In this document: piece after piece, positions 57,867 through 64,000 of the stretch | Numbering within the stretch: the first letter of the stretch is position 1 | Layout: each line of letters starts with the position of its first letter | Translations under genes and position numbers: made by a program | NCBI GenBank assembly: GCA_001643675.2 | Contig: LSRY02000009.1 | Coordinates: 629,501 to 693,500, forward strand | From: Monocercomonoides exilis | Lineage: Eukaryota > Preaxostyla > Oxymonadida > Polymastigidae | Reading direction: 5' to 3' | Length of the DNA: 64,000 bases | The notes under the pieces: model-generated | The model's input: only the letters and a program-made list of their open reading frames with translations | What the model was told of the DNA's origin: nothing | The model's database searches: none

Positions 57867-59734
57867 TCATTCAATCATTTGGTTTATTCTATAAAAACAA
57901 ATTGCATCATTCCATCCATCATTTGCCATTACTTTCCAAAATGCTTCATTGAAATGTGAATTAACCTGAGATATAACTCCATCGTTGCACTCCAGCTGAC
58001 TAAGCTCCCCAGTCGATTCATCTCTTCCATCAACAACAACTGCAATTAAATGACCAACAGGCAAAGGTTTCATAGAATTAAAAACATATCCAATGAAATT
58101 GAAATCAATCCTCGGAAAGAAAGAAAACTCATGTTTCAGTTGATTTGTTGCGCATGACGTCACCACCATCGATTTCGGAGTGGATTTACTTCCATGAAAT
58201 GTGATAGTTTTGGGCGGTTGCATAACAGGGAAGTTTTCCTTTGAGCTATGATAAATTGCAAGGATTTTTGGGAACCTGTCAATTTGTGTCCAATACAAAA
58301 ATGAAGTCTTGCACCCACAATAAGCATCTACACAAGGTTCCACAGTTGATAACTGATCGGTTGTAGACAATGACAAATTCAACCCCTTCACAATCGATGG
58401 ATGCATGATGGTGAAATAAAACGAAGGATTTTGGTTATGAACACGAACATGAGAACACTTCACATACAGTTTGAATGAAGATTGCTTCACTGTGAAGTCT
58501 TTCTTGATGTTGCATCCCTCCAAAAATGCATCGTTCAGAATTACTTCATATGCTTTTGTGATCCCTAATGGATCAGATTTGCTCCCACCATGTTTTTGCA
58601 CAAAATTCATAAATGCTGGAGTTCCCCACACTTTGTTTGTCGCAGTTCTCCCTCTGATGGAACTGAAAAGTCTTCGGAAAATATACACTCCTCCACGTCT
58701 TTTTTTGATATCACATTGCACTCCAAACGATGCCAGACATTGACAGATTGAAGCTAAATCACATGATGATCCAAAATTGATAAGTTCCCTTCCACTTTCG
58801 CACAACACCTGTACATATGAACGTGATTCTTTTGGTAAAGGATAAGCTGGAAATAGAAACGAAGGAGGAAATTGAAAAAAGCTACTCATTTGTGGAACTG
58901 TTGAAAGAACAGAATAAGGATTTCCTAATGCTTCCATTGAAGACTGTTGCTTCAAAGCAACAAACAAAAAAATAAACAAATAATTATTGATTTGCCTGTA
59001 AAATAGAATCAGGCAAATAAAAAAAATAAAAAAAAGACCAAACCTCGAGTTCAATTTCCATCTTTCCTCCTTTAATATCATTGCATTTCTTTTCTTTTCT
59101 TTTCAGAAAATCTTCCTCACTCTCTGTCTCTTCCTCATCACTTTCTTCTTTTTCAGTCATTTGATCAGCAGCCTCATCTTCGTCTGAAGAAATGACACTG
59201 CAACATGAAGATGAAGACGGCTTCCGTAATGTTAAATTTGTTGATTTTTCTTTGTCATCCTCCTTCAAATTATCTCCAATGCATTTGATTCTGTAAGAAA
59301 AATCCTGCTCAAGTTCATGTTGGGTAAACCACTCAGTCAGACACAGCAGCATTTTTTCTTGGATATGCGGGTTCGATTCATTGAACGGGAGCTTCAATTT
59401 TTGGACAATCTTATGTAATGGTGCTTTTTAAAAAGCAAAAAATAAAAAAATAAAAACATTATAAATATCAAAATATAAAATTATCAATTACAAAAAATTA
59501 AGAAAATAAAGTAAAAATAAAAAGCAAACATCCATAATTTTTTATCAGATTATTCATTAGCGAGTTTCCGGGGATCGATTTGATAAAAAATACAAAGAAC
59601 ACTTTATTCTCATGATCAATTGACATTTGTCCAAAAAAGTTTGACAGTGACTCAACATCATTCATTATACTGCTTTTCCGCAAGCTTGAATGAATCCGAG
59701 AAGATCCAGAGGAAGACAACTTCTGAGAAGACAT
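57867..59734 (-). CDS. USP-family deubiquitinase (copy 2), stand-alone, divergent Cys box
   Basis: Three exons: 59734-59530, 59423-59044 and 58949-57867. Introns have GTTTGC and GTTTGG donors with phases 1 and 0; the product is 555 residues. Exons 1 and 2 match the N-terminal module of the other two copies (MNDVESLSNFFGQ, MNNLIKN, then MLLCLTEWFTQHELEQDFSY) and lead into an acidic Ser/Glu linker. The catalytic core has ELINFGSSCDLASICQCL (Cys codon 58763-58761), a Cys-rich finger (CVDAYCGCK), FPKILAIYHSS, the His box VGHLIAVVV, LECNDGVISQV and ICFYRI at the end. Cys, His and ND are all present, so activity is plausible although the Cys box is diverged from NLGNTCYL. No transposase-like tail follows. 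The hydrophobic leader of the long frame starting at 59081 is intron read-through. Confidence 0.75.
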
Positions 59735-60415
59735 CTAAGGAATCTGTTTTTGGGTTAAATCAGATTTTCACTAAAAATTTCAATTTGAAATATTTAATTC
59801 ACATTTATATTAAAAAAAAATTATAAACTCTCTGGCTTTGGAAAAAAATCCAAAATCCTTTCATTCATCGAGAAAAAAATAAATTCAATTTTTTCTGTTT
59901 GAAAATTAAAAACAATGACGATCACAAAATGACAATATTATCATGTGTCTGATTTATGCCGGAAATGATAAATAACGACATATGTACTTTATTTATTGGA
60001 AAAAAACTGTTTTCTGCTCCTTGCACTTTCCCCCCTTTAGCACTTTTTTTTTTGATCTTTTTGACTCCTTCGAATTTTGAATTATGGATCTGATTCTTTT
60101 TTCATTGAAGAACAATATTATATATATTTTTAAGAACTTTATATATGAGAATGATATTTTTCATAAGACAAGTTCATTTATGTGACGAATTTTTCAATTA
60201 ACCTTCCATTTAAGAATTCTTAAATTTTTCAAATTTTTTTCCGATAAGAAATTTTTAAAAATTTTTTCTTTAATTCAAATCACGTTAAAAAATTTTTTTA
60301 ACAATTTTGGAAATAGTCAAGTAATGAAAAAATAACAATGCATATTTTTTTAAATTAAAAATAAATATTTAAGAATAATTGTGATTAACCATAAGAAAAC
60401 ATTTATTTGAGAAAA
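59735..60415. other. Shared upstream region of divergent USP copies 2 and 3
   Basis: 681 bp, very AT-rich. Holds the second copy of the dispersed repeat (59993-60120). No terminal inverted repeat was found by eye. Confidence 0.45.
59993..60120 (+). repeat. Dispersed repeat unit, copy 2
   Basis: Similar to 49038-49165 in the same orientation; lies about 295 bp upstream of the start of USP copy 3. Confidence 0.45.
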
Positions 60416-63400
60416 ATGTCGTTTTCAAAACGCGAATCGACTTTGAATTCTCGATGTAATGTTCTGTGGCAAGAAATAAAACGAATTGGTGGAGATGACG
60501 TTGATTCGTTGCTCATCTATCTCTTTTACAACTATAGACAATCATCTTCAGTTATAAATGATTTACTGAAGTCTTTGAATGGTTTGGTTTTTTATTTTTT
60601 TGTATTGAGTAAAAAATATTATTTTAACTCTCTGTTATTTTTTTTTTCTATATTATTTGTTAATTATTGATTTTTTTTTAAAACAGAATATCATTTAAAG
60701 CTGCTGGAAGACCTGTCTGTGGTGTACAACAATGCTCCGTTGCACACCCATACAACAATGCTGCAAGCGCTGTCTCGAAACACATCATTATCCGATTTAC
60801 TGGAATATGGATATGATGTGACAGAAGGCAAATTTATTTACGCGAAGCAAACGCTGAAGAAGAATCAAGGTTTTATCATTACTCCACAAAAACCTCATCT
60901 TCCGTCATGCAAAAGTGGTTTGTAATAATCTAAATTTTTTTGAATAATTTTCTCTGTTTATTTAGGCTTAAATGAACAAGATTGGGAAAAGGGCAACAAC
61001 TGGATGTTAGCCCATTCCACTGAAGCCTCGACATCGCTTCAGTCAGCAAAGAAAAAGCAGCGAGCTGAGCCAGATTACACAAGATTTATTGACGAGGAGG
61101 CTTGGGAAGATGAAATTGTCACAGAAAATTATTCTTCTAAGAAAGAACAATCATCTTCATCTTCAACATCATCTCAACGAAACAAAAAATCTCATTCTGT
61201 TTCAGATAATAATTTTTCTTCAACAAATTCTTCTCCATCTCAAGCCGTTGATGCTCCAATCAGCACTCCAATAAGGAGAGAAAGGAGGTCAACAAAAAAC
61301 CAAAATAAAAATTCATATCACAAGCGTCATTCTTTTCCATCTCCAATACCAATTCACAAAATAATTAAATCGAAAACTTTTTCTTCACAAATTTCAATTA
61401 CAAAAAAATTGAAAGAAAAAATAAATTCTTCATAATTTCAAAATGATAATGTGTTTGTGAGCGACCAATTAGTAGATTATGCCACTTCACCCACATTAAT
61501 TCCACCTCAAGCATTTCAAACTCTCTTTTCTTCATTTTCTAAAGAGAATGACACTTCAACAGTTCAACAACAAAGCATTCAATCTTCAAATAATGAAATA
61601 TCTATTCAAAACAATTCTTCAAAAAATATTTCAAAAAAGAATGCTAAAGAAAATTTAATAAAAAATCATTCTCATTCACAATCTTCTTCAAATTCATCAA
61701 ATTCTACAAAAACATCATCACAATTAGCAAAAGGATTGCCAGACTTAGGCAACACATGCTATTTAGCTTCTCTTCTTCAACGCTTCTTTTCTATCATCAC
61801 AAAAAAACCTTCTTTCATATCAAAGCAAACAACAGAAAAGAATACATCTTCGAGTGTTGTTAGTGTTTGTCAACAATTGACAAAAGATGGAATGGCAGTG
61901 CGTTCGTGGGTCCCATCACTGATTAACAAATGGGAAAACTTTTGTGGATATGGCAGCAGACAGCAGAAAAACGTGGCTGAGTCATTTGACAATCTTCACC
62001 AACTTCTTCAAAAAGATGAGTTGATAAAAAAGGACATCTTCAATCCTGTTCTTATCACTTTTTTTATTTATCAAAAATGCCAAGAAAATTCATCACATTT
62101 TAACAAAGCTTGTAACAATATTATCATCAATACATCATCACCTCACAAAGTTTTATCTTCACTTTTTGCAACTGAAGTTTTAAATGGAAAGAATCGTGTT
62201 TATTGCGATGAATGCAAGGAAAAATGCTGTTCTGCGAGATGGGAGGAAATGGCTGCATTTCCAGAGGTGCTAGCCCTCTGTCATGAATGCACTGATGCTG
62301 CTAGTTCTGCACCTTCGAGAACATTTCTAATGGAAACAGACAGAGTCAATCAACGCACGTTTTGTAAAGGGTTTTCATCTAAAGATATTCAACATCTTCA
62401 AAAAGATAATCAAGAAACCATCATATATCATCTTTCAGGACAAATACTATTTAAACGTCTGGATCAAAGAAATGGCCATTATATCGCTGTCATCAAAAGA
62501 AATAGAGGAAACGATGTCTCATGGAATATTTGCAACGATGCTTATGTGACAGAACTGAACATCGAAAATTGGACAAAGGCATGGAAGGATCTTTACTCAC
62601 AAGGTTTCACTCCTTCACTTTCATTCTACATAAAAGAAAAAACAAAACCTACATATTCCACAACTCAATTTGGTGGTTTATCTTCTTCTTTAAATACATC
62701 AAATTTGTACACTTCAAATGACATATCATCATCATCATCATCATTTATCACACCACCTCATCGTTCAACTTCCATTCCTCCACTGTCTTCGTCTATTTCA
62801 ACAAGTTATGCATTGGAAGCACTGAAAGAAAAACGAAAGAAAACGGGCATCTTTTCTCCGAATGAAAAGAGATTAATCTTCAAGCCCAAGACGAAATTAT
62901 GGAAAGAACTTTCAGAAGAAACAAACATCAAAGTTTCTCTGTCACATTTCTACAAACTCACTTCCAACTTCTCGAAAGCGAAAAGACGAACTGATCTTTG
63001 TGGCATGTGCGAGAAACTCAACTATCTGGAAAACAAACTCAAATCTTCTCAAAACAAAAATGGACTGTCTGAAGCAGAGTTTCACACACTAAAATTACTT
63101 CGACAACATCGTCTTGTTGCAGAAATGCAACGTAAACATTATCAATCAACAGTCGACAAACGAAAAGAAAGAGAAGAAGTCTTCGTCTTCGACTTTAAAG
63201 AAAAATGGAAACTCCCGATCAGAAAGAACCAACTTCAACAAGAATTCTTCAATTATCAACAGGTTTCTCAATTCACAATCATCTCTCTTCAAAAAATTAA
63301 TAATCAACAAATAAAACGAACATTCAACTTCTTCTCCAACTGCCTCTCAAATGATCACAGATTTGTAATTGAGTGTCTGGAATCTGTGATCAAAAGACAC

Positions 63401-64000
63401 TTCTTCACAGACACTCACACTTTTAAGTTCTTCTGCGATTCTGGTCCACATAACAGAAATCGCTTCCTTCTTCACTTCATCCTTTCAAAACAATCAAAAC
63501 TTTTTAAAAAGAAAAATACTCAACTCAACTTCTTCGCTAAGCACCACGGAAAGAATATTTGTGATAGTGAATTTGGTGCATTAGTGAATTCAATCGACAA
63601 CAATCTATCTACTGAACACATCACTACACTTCATGACTTAATCAACTTCTTCGAAAACAATATGAATGTGTTAACATCTGTTTCATCATCTTCGCAATTG
63701 AATATTTTTGAATCATCCTCATCAAACAACTCCCCATCATCAACAACTATCAAGGAGTGTGTGCATGAGAGGTACTTTGAAGAGTATGTACCATCTCAGC
63801 AAATTTCATGGCCTTCATTGTCAGTCCCTCACATGAAGGACTACTTGTATTTTGAGCGCAAGGACTCATTTGTCTGCGCATCTGCTGTTGGATATCTTCC
63901 TCAATGCTCTCTGGTTGCCCTCGAATCTTCAACAATGAAAGAAAAAGTTCAACGAACAAGGAAGTCATTTCACTCTGATATCACATCATCTAACTCTTCT
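60416..64000 (+). CDS. USP deubiquitinase fused to a DDE-like transposase domain (copy 3), cut by the right edge
   Basis: Exon 1 60416-60581 (ATG at 60416), intron 60582-60686, exon 2 60687-60917, intron 60918-60965 (GTTTGT...TTTAG), exon 3 from 60966 to the window edge. N-terminal module: SRCNVLWQEIKRIGG, LLKSLNG, LLEYGYDVTEGKFIYAKQ. Exon 3 has one in-frame TAA at 61433-61435 in a Ser/Asn/Lys-rich linker, then stays open for 855 codons. USP core: GLPDLGNTCYLAS (Cys codon 61757-61759), finger VYCDECKEKCC, FPEVLALC, His box NGHYIAVIK (His codon 62477-62479), WNICNDAYV. After a poly-Ser linker comes a transposase-like domain: RRTDLCGMCEKL, VFDFKEKWKLP (Asp 63191-63193), FFCDSGPHNRN (Asp 63437-63439), FFAKHHGKNICDSEFGALV (Asp 63563-63565). 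Comparable D...D...HGK..D proteins are scattered in animals and protists as presumed transposases; I cannot name the superfamily. Confidence 0.75.

Noticed and set aside
58950-59081. Apparent membrane-spanning N terminus on USP copy 2
   Set aside because: It lies between a GTTTGG donor and a GAAG acceptor and is intronic; the real upstream exons are at 59734-59530 and 59423-59044.
1-64000. Alternative genetic code with TAA/TAG as glutamine
   Set aside because: Polyglutamine tracts use only CAA/CAG, large genes end at TAA or TGA, and internal stops mostly fall in decaying or mobile genes and not at Gln columns, apart from one TAG in copy D.
1-64000. CRISPR arrays, bacterial operons, tRNA or rRNA genes
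   Set aside because: No regularly spaced repeats, ribosome-binding sites, or tRNA/rRNA-like stretches were seen; introns and transposon types are eukaryotic.

Overview
This window is AT-rich nuclear DNA from a eukaryote with many short spliceosomal introns. The introns are about 50 to 230 bp, mostly with donors GTTTG(C/G/T), GTATG(A/T) or GTGTGC. The genetic code behaves as standard: the longest ORFs end at TAA and use only CAA/CAG in their polyglutamine runs. Two kinds of sequence point to an oxymonad metamonad close to Monocercomonoides: Cys/Gly-rich right-handed beta-helix surface proteins, and a multicopy helical-repeat family with the motifs LED-C-DE, LLKHVGYC, SICVPCLLKVA and MEEEGYED. 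The species is inferred from recalled family resemblance, not from a search.

Layout. 1-1854 (minus): 5' part of a ubiquitin-specific protease (USP) gene cut by the left edge. 1.9-5.4 kb: no clear gene. 5.5-7.4 kb (minus): beta-helix surface protein remnant. 7.7-9.3 kb (minus): acidic gene with half a PHD finger. 9.4-10.55 kb (minus): helical-repeat copy A. 10.6-13.2 kb: IS5/Harbinger-type transposon. 14.4-15.8 kb (minus): copy B. 17.96-25.65 kb (plus): a 2,521-residue AT-hook protein. 26.5-27.9 kb (minus): copy C. 29.7-31.3 kb: decayed GC-richer coding sequence. 32.3-33.7 kb (plus): copy D. 34.3-39.6 kb (plus): coiled-coil and low-complexity gene. 39.9-41.0 kb: fragments E and F. 41.3-43.4 kb: pogo/Tc1-mariner-type transposon with exact TIRs. 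43.7-44.4 kb (plus): beta-helix fragment. 45-47.4 kb: decayed coding relics. 49.2-57.5 kb: an 8.3 kb hAT transposon with perfect 8-bp target duplications and about 5 kb of non-transposase cargo. 57.9-59.7 kb (minus): second USP gene. 60.4-64.0 kb (plus): third USP gene, fused to a transposase-like domain and cut by the right edge.

The main discovery is the USP set. All three genes share an N-terminal module of two small exons with the same phase-1 intron, followed by a USP core with Cys box, finger and, where visible, His box. In the right-hand copy the USP core runs in one open frame of at least 855 codons into a domain with DF-K, D-SGPH and HHGK-CDSEFG motifs. I read that domain as an RNase-H/DDE-type transposase of an unnamed family. 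A deubiquitinase joined to a transposase-like domain, in a dispersed family, suggests an undescribed class of mobile element.

The helical-repeat family is a second theme. Four 5'-containing copies and two 3' fragments show conserved introns, including two apparent GC-AG donors. They carry independent disabling lesions, and three share an upstream palindrome TTTGATCAAA.
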